From Cohnella sp. SGD-V74 (GTDB lineage Bacteria > Bacillota > Bacilli > Paenibacillales > Paenibacillaceae): 64,000 bases of DNA. Location: NCBI RefSeq assembly GCF_003001675.1, contig NZ_PVYW01000001.1:186001-250000 (forward strand), written 5' to 3'. The notes beneath the pieces are model-generated. The model had not been told where the DNA came from. It saw only the letters and a program-made list of their open reading frames with translations, and did not search any database. Positions 25,222-33,710 of the stretch are shown piece by piece (position 1 is the stretch's first letter; each line of letters opens with the position of its first letter). The position numbers were made by a program, and so were the translations under genes.

Positions 25222-26393
25222 TTTCCCGTCCTCTCCAGCGGCTTCAACCCGGCCACGACCGATCGCAGCTTGGCGCCAAGTACTTCGATATCCCGCATCC
25301 CGTGTTCATCTCCGAAGCTGATCCTTATGCTTCCCGACGATCGGTCCGCATTATGTCCCATTGCCATCAGTACGCGGCTAGGCTTCAAGCTCTTGGAAGA
25401 GCAAGCCGACTGGGTAGAGACGTAGATCCCTTCTCGTTCAAGCATATGGATGATCACTTCCGGCCGCATTCCGGGATAAGACAGGTTTACGACGTGCGGT
25501 GCGGTCTCCATGGCCTCGTCGACGGCGGATACCCCGTTCACGAGCAGCTCGGGAATGTCCGCGACGAGCTCCAGCAGCCTTTTTCTGAGCGCGTACATCG
25601 TTTCTCGCCTTGCGTCCATTTTTTCCATCGAGAGCCTTAAGGCCTGGGACATCGCGACGATGGCCGGGACGTTAAGCGTTCCCGAGCGCATGCCGTTCTC
25701 CTGACTGCCTCCGCTCAGCAAAGGCGCGAGTTCGATACCTTCCTTGGCGAGCAGGAAGCCGATCCCCTTGGGGCCGCCGAACTTGTGCGCCGATCCCGTA
25801 TATAAGTCGATCCCCGAGCCGCTCCAGCGGAAAGGCACCTTGCCGATCGCCTGCACTCCGTCCACGTGGAACCGGACATGCGGATGCTTGCGGACGATGC
25901 GGGCGATTTCTTCGATCGGCTGGATCGCGCCCGTCTCGTTATTTACGTGCATGACGCTGACGATGGCCGTCTCCTTCCGGATCGCTGCGGCGACATCCTT
26001 AGGATCGACCTTGCCGGCGGAATCGACCGGAAGCACCGTCAATTCGATCGCGCCTTCGGCTTCCAGCTGCTTCGCGCATTCGTATACGGAAGCGTGCTCG
26101 ACCGAGGATACGATTGCGTGCTTGGCCGATCTGGCCGTTTTGCCGAGCAGCCCCTTGATCGCCAAGTTGTTGCTCTCCGTTCCTCCGGACGTAAACAGCA
26201 CTTCCTCAGGTTTGGCTCCCATTCTTTCGGCGACGCTGGCCCGGGCCCGATCGACCAGCTTCATCGCGTCCACGCCCGATTTATGAAGCGAAGACGGATT
26301 GGCGTAATGCAGCTTCATCAGCTCGCTCATCGTATCGATGACCGTCTGCGGCATCGGCGAAGACGCGCAGTGGTCGTAATAATAAGTGTTCAT
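25218..26393 (-). CDS. Cysteine desulfurase partner of ThiI (NifZ/IscS type)
   Basis: A PLP enzyme that takes sulfur from cysteine as a persulfide. It has the PLP lysine in SAHKFGG (Lys204), HVDGVQ, and the active cysteine loop TQSACSSKS (Cys331). At 391 residues it is normal. The stop overlaps the thiI start (ATGA). In B. subtilis the equivalent pair NifZ-ThiI works only in tRNA thiolation, and the same is likely here. Confidence 0.94.
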   Translation of the reverse strand: MNTYYYDHCASSPMPQTVIDTMSELMKLHYANPSSLHKSGVDAMKLVDRARASVAERMGAKPEEVLFTSGGTESNNLAIKGLLGKTARSAKHAIVSSVEHASVYECAKQLEAEGAIELTVLPVDSAGKVDPKDVAAAIRKETAIVSVMHVNNETGAIQPIEEIARIVRKHPHVRFHVDGVQAIGKVPFRWSGSGIDLYTGSAHKFGGPKGIGFLLAKEGIELAPLLSGGSQENGMRSGTLNVPAIVAMSQALRLSMEKMDARRETMYALRKRLLELVADIPELLVNGVSAVDEAMETAPHVVNLSYPGMRPEVIIHMLEREGIYVSTQSACSSKSLKPSRVLMAMGHNADRSSGSIRISFGDEHGMRDIEVLGAKLRSVVAGLKPLERTGK

Positions 26394-26419
26394 TGGCGTT
26401 CTCCATTCGAAAAGTTAAA

Positions 26420-26451
26420 AAGACGGGCAGCGGCCGCAGCCGTCCCGTCTT
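26420..26451 (-). terminator. Terminator of the lytic transglycosylase gene
   Basis: Stem AAGACGGG/CCCGTCTT with an inner GCGGCCGC, followed by TTTAACTTTT on the minus strand. Confidence 0.85.
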
Positions 26452-26511
26452 AATCCGTAAAGCCGACGTTGCCGTTCCGGATTGTCCCCAGTCCGGCCAA
26501 GTTAGGGTAGG

Positions 26512-27198
26512 TTAGACGCTCCACTGGACGGTCGCGTTCAGCACTTTGCGGATGTAGCCTTGGGTTTCCTCCGGCAGCAAATGCAGATTCGCCTCGACGT
26601 CCCGGTCATTCTCCAGACCCAACCGGTCTACGCGTCCCGGTCCCGCGTTATAAGCGGCCAGCGCCGTCGCGACGTTGCCGTCGTATTTGCGCAGCAGGTA
26701 AGACAGGAATCGCGTTCCTCCGTCGATATTTTGCGCCGGGTTGAAGGAATCGGCTACTCCGAGTCCTCTCGCCGTATCGTCCATCAATTGCATAAGCCCT
26801 TTGGCTCCGGCCGAGGAGACGGCATTCGGATTAAAGGAAGATTCGGATTGAATGACGCCTTTGATCAGTGCGGGGCTTACGCCGTACTTCTGTCCCGCGG
26901 CGACGATCAGATCGTCGAACGCCGAGGACGAGCCGCCGATGCCGGCCAACGCTCCTCCCAAGTACGCCGGATAGGCGGACAAGCTTCCGGATGCATCCAG
27001 CCGTTGCAGCGACAGCGCCTCCGAAGCGTTGGAGCCGAGCGAATCCGCCGTATATTGGTTGAGCAGCATATCGAATACGCCGGCGCTTTGCTCCGATGCG
27101 CCTTGAGCGATCTTGCCGCCGCCGAGCGGATTCGATTCCGTTATCCATTGGGTAAGCAGCATTTGCTTGAGCAGGCGAGGATCCGTCGTTATGTTCAA
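26512..27198 (-). CDS. Lytic transglycosylase, SLT domain
   Basis: Cleaves peptidoglycan glycan strands without water. The C-terminal 130 residues are a goose-lysozyme-like SLT domain with the catalytic Glu in QSESSFNPNAVS (Glu119), GLMQLM, and AAYNAGPGRVDR. The N-terminal 90 residues are low-complexity, Ser/Gly/Ala-rich, with no clear signal peptide. It resembles YjbJ of Bacillus. It is monocistronic with its own terminator. Confidence 0.9.
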   Translation of the reverse strand: MNITTDPRLLKQMLLTQWITESNPLGGGKIAQGASEQSAGVFDMLLNQYTADSLGSNASEALSLQRLDASGSLSAYPAYLGGALAGIGGSSSAFDDLIVAAGQKYGVSPALIKGVIQSESSFNPNAVSSAGAKGLMQLMDDTARGLGVADSFNPAQNIDGGTRFLSYLLRKYDGNVATALAAYNAGPGRVDRLGLENDRDVEANLHLLPEETQGYIRKVLNATVQWSV

Positions 27199-27310
27199 GT
27201 CGATTGGCTCCCGGTCGTCAGTTTTTGTAATCGAATGATTTCATTGTACAACAATCCCGGAAGCACGACCAGTCCCGACCGAGGGTCGCAAGCGCTACTC
27301 AAGACCTATT

Positions 27311-27517
27311 TTACGACTTCGGCTTAAACGTCAGGCAGCAGGTGACGGACGAATCCGCCGCTTTGTCGCGATGATCCTCGAATTCCTCGGCGAACTCTTC
27401 ATTCCAACGCAGGTCGGAGTGCGCGTCCACCTCGATCTTGATTTCGCTGGCTCCGCAGGCGTTGCCTTCCTTCCAGAACGAACAGTTGCTTACGCTGCAA
27501 GCTACGCCTTTCGGCAT
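27311..27517 (-). CDS. DUF1540 domain protein
   Basis: A 68-residue protein with one DUF1540 unit: Cys7, Cys12, FWKEGNAC and the later CC pair, probably a small metal-binding fold. Function is unknown, and family members are common in spore formers. The ribosome binding site AGGGGGG is buried in a long hairpin just upstream. Confidence 0.85.
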   Translation of the reverse strand: MPKGVACSVSNCSFWKEGNACGASEIKIEVDAHSDLRWNEEFAEEFEDHRDKAADSSVTCCLTFKPKS

Positions 27518-27526
27518 AAATGATCA

Positions 27527-27578
27527 CCCCCCTGACCTAGTGTTCTCCCGCTAAAGCGGGGTATACCGGTCAGGGGGG
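27527..27578 (-). promoter_or_regulatory. Hairpin hiding the DUF1540 ribosome binding site
   Basis: CCCCCCTGACC (27527-27537) pairs perfectly with GGTCAGGGGGG (27568-27578), and a CCCGC-TAAA-GCGGG hairpin lies inside. On the minus-strand mRNA the SD for DUF1540 is in the last arm. No T run follows, so it is not a good terminator. Confidence 0.6.
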
Positions 27579-27599
27579 CGGAGGTTGCAGGCAGAATTG

Positions 27600-28100
27600 T
27601 TATTTGGATTGTCCTTGCATCCGGCGATGCGTCAAATAATCGCTTTCGTAATAGGACAGATCGTCGCGAAGCTCCTCGTAAACCCGGGAGATCGACAGAA
27701 TGATGTCGCGCGCAGCGCGAACCGGCTTCATCCGGAAGCGGATGGCGTCTTGTCCCGTATAGGCGTAACGTCCATCCTCGGAGTAGCATTCGTTTTTCGG
27801 ATAGAAGAACGAATTGACGCCGTTATGGTACACCTCGTACAGCGCTCGTTCGGCCAAGTCGTTGTCCAGATTGGGTCTTCTCAGCACGGCTCCGAGCTTC
27901 TCGTAGGCCACTTCGGAGAAGACGAGCAAGTGGCGCAAATCCGACAGCAGGCCGGAATAGAAAGCGACGCTGTCCGGATCGTCGTTCTGGACGAGCTGTT
28001 CAAGCGCGTGATTGTTCAAAAAGTGCTCGATCGGATCGATGGCCGCCTTTAGTTTCTCCCGGCTGGATTCGGCAAGCGCCTTAAGATTGGTGGATGGCAT
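27600..28100 (-). CDS. YpuI family protein (DUF3907)
   Basis: A 166-residue soluble protein, mostly helical, matching the YpuI/DUF3907 family of Bacilli. Recognisable parts are LAERALYEVYHNGVNSFFYPK and the C-terminal YYESDYL. No catalytic motif is visible and the function is unknown. It has a purine-rich site before the ATG and 82 bases to the DUF1540 gene, so both may be co-transcribed. Confidence 0.8.
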   Translation of the reverse strand: MPSTNLKALAESSREKLKAAIDPIEHFLNNHALEQLVQNDDPDSVAFYSGLLSDLRHLLVFSEVAYEKLGAVLRRPNLDNDLAERALYEVYHNGVNSFFYPKNECYSEDGRYAYTGQDAIRFRMKPVRAARDIILSISRVYEELRDDLSYYESDYLTHRRMQGQSK

Positions 28101-28325
28101 GGATAGATCCCCTTTCCATTTGTGCGAAAAGCATATCGTTATGGGAGCAGTTGGGTATCAAGCTAAATAGTCCCGCTTGTCGGTTGCGAAACTTTCATTA
28201 TCGTACCATAAATCGTTAGCGAACGGTACTGGCAAGGACAAAAAGTGCCGTATATTTTTGTCTTTGTCCCTTCATCCTAACAAGATAATCGGCTCCGCTT
28301 CAGGAGCTTGAAGGAGAGGTGCGCC

Positions 28326-30218
28326 ATGCGCCGTTACGCTTGGGCCGGCATCGCGCTGGGAATCGCCGCCGTTCTGCTCGCCATCCCGCTGCTGCCGTCC
28401 TCCACACATCGTGAAAATCGTGAATCCGCGCCGCTTCCGGGCGCGCAAACGCCCTCGCACGCCAAGGCCGAAGCTTCCTATAAACTGCAAACGGTGAAAA
28501 ACGACATGGCAGCGACCGAACGGCTGTCGCGAGTCCAGGTGGCACGGGATATCCGCGCGTTCCTGGAGAAGCGTCGCCAAAGCTCGCCGTCGGGCGATGA
28601 TCTGCGCGCCCTTCTGCACGCCCATCCCGAGGTCGTATACGCCGAATGGGCCGACCGCGGGGGCAAGAAGAGCGCAGGCACGCTGACGCCGGACACCCTG
28701 ACCCGGGCTTTGCCTTATTTGGCCCGTGCGCGATCGGCCGCCCGCAAAAATGCCAGCTTCTCCACTCCGGTCTTCTCCGCAGGCGGCAAAAGCTATTTCG
28801 CGACGGCCGAGCGCATCGGCAATGCCGACGGACGCAGCGTCGTTGCGCTCGTCTCCGCGGAAGTCATCCAAGCGGTCGAGCGGCACCAGCGTCGCAATCT
28901 CCGCCTTATCCCGTACCCTCAGGAAGGCCGCTACCGAATCGAATCGGTCGTTCCCGGCACGAACGCGGAGACGACGGTGCGCAGCGGTGAAGACAACGGC
29001 AACGCCAGTCACTACTCCGTGGACGAGGTCGTCGTCAAATTCCGCAAGCCGCTGACGGAGAAGCAGTTGCTGCAGCTGCGCAAGGAGCTCAACCTGACCG
29101 TCGTCAAGCAGACGAGAAGCATCTATGTATTCCGCTCCAAGAAGCATAACACCGGCGAATTAAAAGCTTACTTCAAGCGCGAATGGAATCCCGTATTCGT
29201 CGAGCCGCATTATTTGTACTTGACCAACGGCGCTTCTCCGCGAGGAATGGGCTTGGACGCCGCGGCCGATGACGGCGAAGAAACGCTGGTTCCCAACGAT
29301 ACGCTGTATTCGGAATATCAATGGAACCTGCCCGAAATCATGACGGAGACCGGCTGGAAGGTCACCAAGGGCAGTCCGGACATCGTCGTCGCGGTGCTGG
29401 ACACCGGCGTCCAGTCCGATCATCCCGACTTGAAGGGCCGTCTTGTTAAAGGCGTCAACATCGTCGATCCGTCAGCCGATCCAGAAGACGACGTCGGACA
29501 CGGCACGCACGTAGCCGGCATTATCGCGGCTGAAGTCAATAATAACGAAGGCGTCGCCGGCATGACCTGGTATACGAAGATCATGCCGGTCAAAGTGCTC
29601 GACGACACGGGCGCAGGCTCTACTTATTCCGTCGCCGAAGGAATCATATGGGCGACGGACAACGGCGCGCACGTCATCAACATGAGCCTGGGCAACTATG
29701 CGCAGGCGGAGTTCCTTCACGATGCGATCAAGTATGCCCACGACAACGGCGTCGTGCTCGTTGCCGCCAGCGGCAACGACAATACGGAACGTCCGGGCTT
29801 TCCGGCGGCTTATCCCGAAGTGCTCGCCGTAGCGGCGACCGATCCCGACGAGAGCCGGGCCGAATATTCCAACTACGGCGATTACATCGACGTCGCGGCC
29901 CCCGGCACCTCCATTCCGAGCACGTATCCCGGAAGCCGCTACGCCGCTCTGTCGGGCACATCGATGGCTTGCCCGCACGTCGCCGCGCTCGTCTCGCTCG
30001 TCCGCGCGGCCAACCCCGGGCTGGACAACGAACAGGTGATGGATTTAATCCGCAATACGGCCAAAGATTTGGGTGTAACGGGCAGGGACGCCGAATTCGG
30101 CTTCGGCCAGATCGACGTCATGGCCGCCCTTCAATCTGCCCAAGGCTCCGAATCGTCGCTGCAACTGTTCCCTTCGCGAACGCGAGACAAACTGGAGCGC
30201 ATGAGCGGGTTAAAGTGA
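28326..30218 (+). CDS. Secreted S8 family serine protease (subtilase)
   Basis: A 630-residue protein with signal peptide (1-25), a pro-region, an I9/fervidolysin-like N-terminal fold at about 232-298 (VVVKFRKPLTEKQL onward) and a subtilase domain. The catalytic triad is Asp359 in LDTGV, His392 in GHGTHVAG and Ser546 in SGTSMACPH. The ATG at 28326 is preceded by AAGGAGAGG; one at 28308 lies upstream of that site and is unlikely. The upstream 225 bases contain no gene. No known substrate. Confidence 0.92.
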   Translation: MRRYAWAGIALGIAAVLLAIPLLPSSTHRENRESAPLPGAQTPSHAKAEASYKLQTVKNDMAATERLSRVQVARDIRAFLEKRRQSSPSGDDLRALLHAHPEVVYAEWADRGGKKSAGTLTPDTLTRALPYLARARSAARKNASFSTPVFSAGGKSYFATAERIGNADGRSVVALVSAEVIQAVERHQRRNLRLIPYPQEGRYRIESVVPGTNAETTVRSGEDNGNASHYSVDEVVVKFRKPLTEKQLLQLRKELNLTVVKQTRSIYVFRSKKHNTGELKAYFKREWNPVFVEPHYLYLTNGASPRGMGLDAAADDGEETLVPNDTLYSEYQWNLPEIMTETGWKVTKGSPDIVVAVLDTGVQSDHPDLKGRLVKGVNIVDPSADPEDDVGHGTHVAGIIAAEVNNNEGVAGMTWYTKIMPVKVLDDTGAGSTYSVAEGIIWATDNGAHVINMSLGNYAQAEFLHDAIKYAHDNGVVLVAASGNDNTERPGFPAAYPEVLAVAATDPDESRAEYSNYGDYIDVAAPGTSIPSTYPGSRYAALSGTSMACPHVAALVSLVRAANPGLDNEQVMDLIRNTAKDLGVTGRDAEFGFGQIDVMAALQSAQGSESSLQLFPSRTRDKLERMSGLK

Positions 30219-30250
30219 GCATGCTTCCGTGGGTGTTGTCCGTTGGATCT

Positions 30251-30604
30251 CCGTAAATGGGCAGACTTTAAGCACGCGCGGCGGCACTATTGGCGGGATT
30301 CCGTAAACGGGTGGACTTTAAGCACGCGCGGCGGCACTATTGGCGGGATTCCGTAAACGGGTGGACTTTAAGCACGTGCGGCGGTACTATTAGCGGGATC
30401 TCCGTAAATGGGCGGACTTTAAGCACGCGCGGCGGCACTATTGGCGGGAGCTCTGTAGATGGGCGGACTTTAAGCACGTGCGGCGGTACTATTGGCGGGA
30501 GCTCTGTAGATGGGCGGACTTTAAGCACGCGCGGCGGTACTATTGGCGGGATTCCTGTAGATGGGTGGACTTTAAGCACGTGCGACGGTACTATCGGCGA
30601 AATC
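30251..30604. repeat. Seven tandem copies of a 50/51-bp repeat
   Basis: Units start at 30251, 30301, 30351, 30402, 30453, 30504 and 30555. The core of each is GGACTTTAAGCACG-GCGGCGG-ACTATTGGCGGG. The first two and last are 50 bp, the others 51 bp, so no single reading frame crosses the array. Single-base variants (T/C at fixed positions) are shared in a patchwork among copies. Confidence 0.92.
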
Positions 30605-30611
30605 CACAGAA

Positions 30612-30652
30612 AAAAGGAGATGCGGGGCTGCGAAAGCCCTGTATCTCCTTTT
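30612..30652. terminator. Terminator of rnpB, possibly also of the protease gene
   Basis: AAAAGGAGATGCGGGGCT pairs with AGCCCTGTATCTCCTTTT, giving A/T runs at both ends, so it works on either strand. It lies 19 bases past the rnpB 3' end. Confidence 0.85.
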
Positions 30653-30670
30653 GCTGTGAATTGGCTATAG

Positions 30671-31093
30671 CCGGAAAGCTTGTCGTAAGCCGGGTTCTGT
30701 ACTTCTCGTGGTCAGAACGGATCGCGCCAAGGCGATCCTCCCACGGTTGAAGCGACAATCATCTTTCTAGGCCGCACATTGCTGTACGGCTCAAGCGACC
30801 AACCCGAACGCACCCCGGGCTAGGGCTGAAGCTCGAAGCTTCGGCGTTCTCCTCGGTCTTGCTCCAGATGGGGTTTACCAGGGACAAAGTCACCAGTGTC
30901 CCTCGTGGTCTCTTACACCACGGTTCCATCCTTGCCTGATCTGCCTAAGCAGCCATCGGCGGTCCATTTCTGTGGCACTATCCTTCAGCTCGCGCTGACT
31001 GGACGTTATCCAGCATCCTGCCCTGTGGAGCCCGGACTTTCCTCTCGCGGCGCGAAGCCGCCAGCGATTGTCTGTCAAACTTTCCGGTGTGTA
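30671..31093 (-). ncRNA. rnpB: RNase P RNA
   Basis: The catalytic RNA that trims the 5' ends of tRNA. The 5' CCGGAAAGTTTG pairs with 3' CAAGCTTTCCGG (P1). Conserved blocks are all present on the minus strand: GAGGAAAGTCCGGGCTCC, ATAGTGCCACAGAAA, GGTAAACCCCATCTGGAG-CAAGACC, GCTTGAGCC and CAGAACCCGGCTTA. The layout resembles type A rather than the type B expected in Bacillus. Confidence 0.95.
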
Positions 31094-31099
31094 ACCTAT

Positions 31100-31128
31100 A
31101 GTATATCGCCATTCCGCCGCCTTGGCAA
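31100..31128 (-). promoter_or_regulatory. Promoter of rnpB
   Basis: TTGCCA and TATACT, 17 bases apart on the minus strand, seven bases before the predicted RNA start. Confidence 0.75.
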
Positions 31129-31237
31129 CGGAAATGAATGGAGAATGTGATTGCTGCCAGTACCTTAGTTTCAATCGATTCCGAGAAACGTCAGAGAAAA
31201 CACACTAGCTGCCCAACCTCGCACCTCTTGTGGACCT

Positions 31238-31381
31238 TTATTCATTATCCTCGAAATGACTCATCCTGCTTACACCAAACTCCGACATTACTTTAGACAC
31301 AAATTCATTAAACTTTTTGACCTCAGGAAAAAAAGAACCTACATACTCCCTGTCATGAAAAATTTCCGGACTGGAGTGCTA
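31238..31381 (-). pseudogene. 3' fragment of an unidentified A+T-rich gene
   Basis: About 47 open codons ending in TAA, encoding a peptide with EYVGSFFPEVKKFNEF and VSRMSHFEDNE. It has no start signal, and a stop lies just upstream next to the IS3 remnant. Base and codon use are A+T-rich, unlike the neighbouring genes. I read it as the tail of a foreign gene cut by the insertion. I do not recognise the family. The rest of 31129-31450 shows nothing else. Confidence 0.4.
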
Positions 31382-31450
31382 CGATAAAGATGCAGTCGAA
31401 AAATACCCTCGTATGAAATAAAATGAAAACTAACGAGGGGACGGGAGATA

Positions 31451-31741
31451 ATGAAACGGTACGACAAGGCATTCAAAGAAGAAGCAGTCAGATTAAGCGA
31501 TGAGATTGGACTGCAAAAGGCTGCCGAGCAGTTAGGCGTAGCCTATTACACCCTGCAAGGATGGAGAAAGCAACGAACCCTGCATGGCGACGGCGCGCAT
31601 ATCGGGAGCGGACGGGCCTATGCATCCGCCGATAAGACGGCGCGGGAAATCGAACTGGAGAGAGAAAACAGTGAGCTGCGCCGCGCGAATGAAGTTCTCA
31701 AGGACGCACTCGGTTTTTTCGCAAAAGACCGGAAGCGGTAA
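31451..31741 (+). CDS. IS3 family transposase OrfA
   Basis: A 96-residue helix-turn-helix protein (AVRLSDEIGLQKAAEQLGV) with a C-terminal leucine-zipper segment (ELERENSELRRANEVLKDAL) that binds the element ends. It looks intact. OrfB is in the -1 frame, and an A-rich slippage site (GCAAAAGA) lies near the OrfA end, as expected for programmed frameshifting. The element is otherwise dead because OrfB is broken. Confidence 0.9.
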   Translation: MKRYDKAFKEEAVRLSDEIGLQKAAEQLGVAYYTLQGWRKQRTLHGDGAHIGSGRAYASADKTAREIELERENSELRRANEVLKDALGFFAKDRKR

Positions 31742-32602
31742 AAGCATGCAAGCTCTATGCTTACATTCGTGAACGACGGGATCGATGGACCGTCAAGAAG
31801 ATGTGCGAAGCGCTCGCAGTCAGCGAGTCAGGCTATTACCGTAGCCTAAGGCCTGCACCCATGCAGGAGAGACAGCAACGACTTCTGGTCAACATGAAAG
31901 CAATCATCAGTGAACATGAAGACAATCAAAATTACGGCGCTCGGCGCATGCTGCTGGCGCTGTCGCAAATAGACATCCACACCAGCTACAGCACCGTCTA
32001 TCGCCTCATGAAGAAGCACGGGCTGCTGCAGAAAGCGAAGCGTCACCCGAACGGTATTACACGCGAGGATGCCGCAGCTCAAAAGAGCGAGAACCTGATC
32101 CAGAGAGACTTCAGCGCCTCGGCACCGAACCAGAAGTGGCTATCGGATATCACCGAAGTTCCTTGTTCAGATGGCAAGCTCTATCTGTCCGCGGTGCTGG
32201 ATTGTTACAACGGAGAGATCGTCGGCCTTGCCATGGACGACAACATGCGCAAGGAGCTCTGCATCCAAGCCTTTGAGAACGCGTGCAAGGCAAGAAACGC
32301 GCGCGGCATGATTTATCACAGTGATCGCGGCAGCCAATTCACAAGTCAGGCATTCCGAGCGTGTCTGGCTAAACGCGATGCCAGTTCAACCGCAAATCGG
32401 GAGACGTTACTCGATTTCTTAGAACAATCCCCTCTTTTGAGCACCATGGAAAACGTTAAACGACTTTAGAACAACTCGCTTTGCGAAGAACTTCAATGTT
32501 GCGAGTCCATGTACGCGAATTGGTCAGCCGTAGAAAAAAAAACAATAGTACCCAAGAGGCTTAGTCCAATTTTACCACTCGGCCAACCAAATCCCTATCT
32601 GA
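31742..32602 (+). pseudogene. IS3 family transposase OrfB, broken
   Basis: The open part encodes HTH_21 (NYGARRMLLALSQ) and the rve catalytic core, with Asp in WLSDITEV and in YHSDRGSQFTS. The reading then drifts after CLAKRDA and stops at 32469, so the third catalytic residue (Glu) and the C-terminus are lost from the frame. Degenerate remains of that part are recognisable to 32602. At least two indels are needed to explain it. Confidence 0.85.
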
Positions 32603-33710
32603 GCCGGAAAGGTTCAGTGTCCACCTGCGACGCGATCACTTCCGTGGCGTAGCCCTTCTCCTTCAGGCGATCAGACAGCCACTTCGCGACGTTGGGCTTC
32701 ATGATCTTCTCGGCATGGTGGCCCGGATCGACGATGGCGATGCCTGCCGCCAGCGCGTCCTGCGCGGAGTGGAAGTCGATGTCGCCCGTCACGAGCACGT
32801 CGGCACCGGCGAAGATCGCATGACGGATGTACCTCGCGCCTGCCCCGCCCAGAACGGCCACTTTGCGGATCAGCTTCGCTCCGTCGCCGACGACGCGGAC
32901 GAACGGCACGTCCAGCGCCCGTTTCACGCGTTCGGCGAATTGATCCAGCGTCTCCGATTCTGCCAGCTTGCCGACTCTGCCGAGACCGAAAGACCGGCCT
33001 TTCAGATCGACGCGGTACAGATCGTAGGCGACCTCCTCGTACGGATGGGCTTTCAGCATCGCGGACACGACTTTTTTCCTCACGCTCATCGGCACGACCG
33101 TCTCCAGCCGGATTTCCTTCGCTTCCGTCAATTGCCCTTTTTTGCCGATAAACGGATCCGTTCCTTCCCGAGCCACGAATGTGCCGGTTCCTTCGATGTT
33201 AAAGCTGCAGTGGCTATAATTGCCGATCCAGCCGCCACCCGCCGCGAAAATCGCATTGCGAACTTGCTCGTGATGGGTTTCCGGCACGAACACGACCAGC
33301 TTGTAGAGCTGGTCCGTGTGCACCTCTTCGAGCACGTCGCGCCCGCTGAGCTCCAGCGCATCGGCCATCAAGTCGTTGATGCCGCCCTCCGCCGTATCGA
33401 GATTCGTATGCGAAATATAGACCGCGATATCGCTGCGCAGCAATTCCGCGGCCAAAGCGCCCGCAGGCGTATCCGTGCGAAGATGCGCAAGCGGACGATA
33501 GATGACCGCGTGATGCGCAATGATCAGCTCCGCGCCGAGTCCGGCCGCCTCCCGCACGACTTCCGGCGTCACGTCCAGCGTCACGAGCACGCGCTTCACT
33601 TCCTTGGCCGCCGTGCCGACCTGCAGACCGATCCTGTCGTCGGGAACGGCATAATGCTTGGGGGCAAGCTGCTCCATCAATTGGACGATCGTTTCTCCCC
33701 GCGCAAACAT
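32595..33710 (-). CDS. Nif3-like dinuclear metal centre protein
   Basis: A 371-residue member of the NIF3/DUF34 family (YqfO type in Bacillus). Metal ligands are seen in AHHAVIYRP and in SHTNLD near the N-terminus, and in GDIDFHSA and DPGHHAEK near the C-terminus; a PII-like insert lies between. The exact activity is not settled. The ATG at 33710 follows GGGAGGTG. It overlaps trmK by 34 bases. Its stop codon touches the IS3 remnant. Confidence 0.92.
   Translation of the reverse strand: MFARGETIVQLMEQLAPKHYAVPDDRIGLQVGTAAKEVKRVLVTLDVTPEVVREAAGLGAELIIAHHAVIYRPLAHLRTDTPAGALAAELLRSDIAVYISHTNLDTAEGGINDLMADALELSGRDVLEEVHTDQLYKLVVFVPETHHEQVRNAIFAAGGGWIGNYSHCSFNIEGTGTFVAREGTDPFIGKKGQLTEAKEIRLETVVPMSVRKKVVSAMLKAHPYEEVAYDLYRVDLKGRSFGLGRVGKLAESETLDQFAERVKRALDVPFVRVVGDGAKLIRKVAVLGGAGARYIRHAIFAGADVLVTGDIDFHSAQDALAAGIAIVDPGHHAEKIMKPNVAKWLSDRLKEKGYATEVIASQVDTEPFRLR

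Larger units (their letters stand above)
31451..32602 (+). mobile_element. Decayed IS3 family insertion sequence
   Basis: Two overlapping transposase frames of IS3 type. The second frame is broken near 32375, and the original C-terminus (QFYHSANQIPI, then stop) reappears in another frame at the end. Terminal inverted repeats could not be identified. The right end reaches the stop codon of the Nif3-like gene on the opposite strand. Confidence 0.8.

Noticed and set aside
30290..30670. Repeat-containing frame with a 17-residue period in the tandem array
   Set aside because: The first two units and the last are 50 bp, so the frame is not kept over the array; there is no ribosome binding site, and the same period is open on the opposite strand.
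31451..32602. Active IS3 element
   Set aside because: OrfB is frameshifted before the catalytic Glu, and the ends cannot be recognised.
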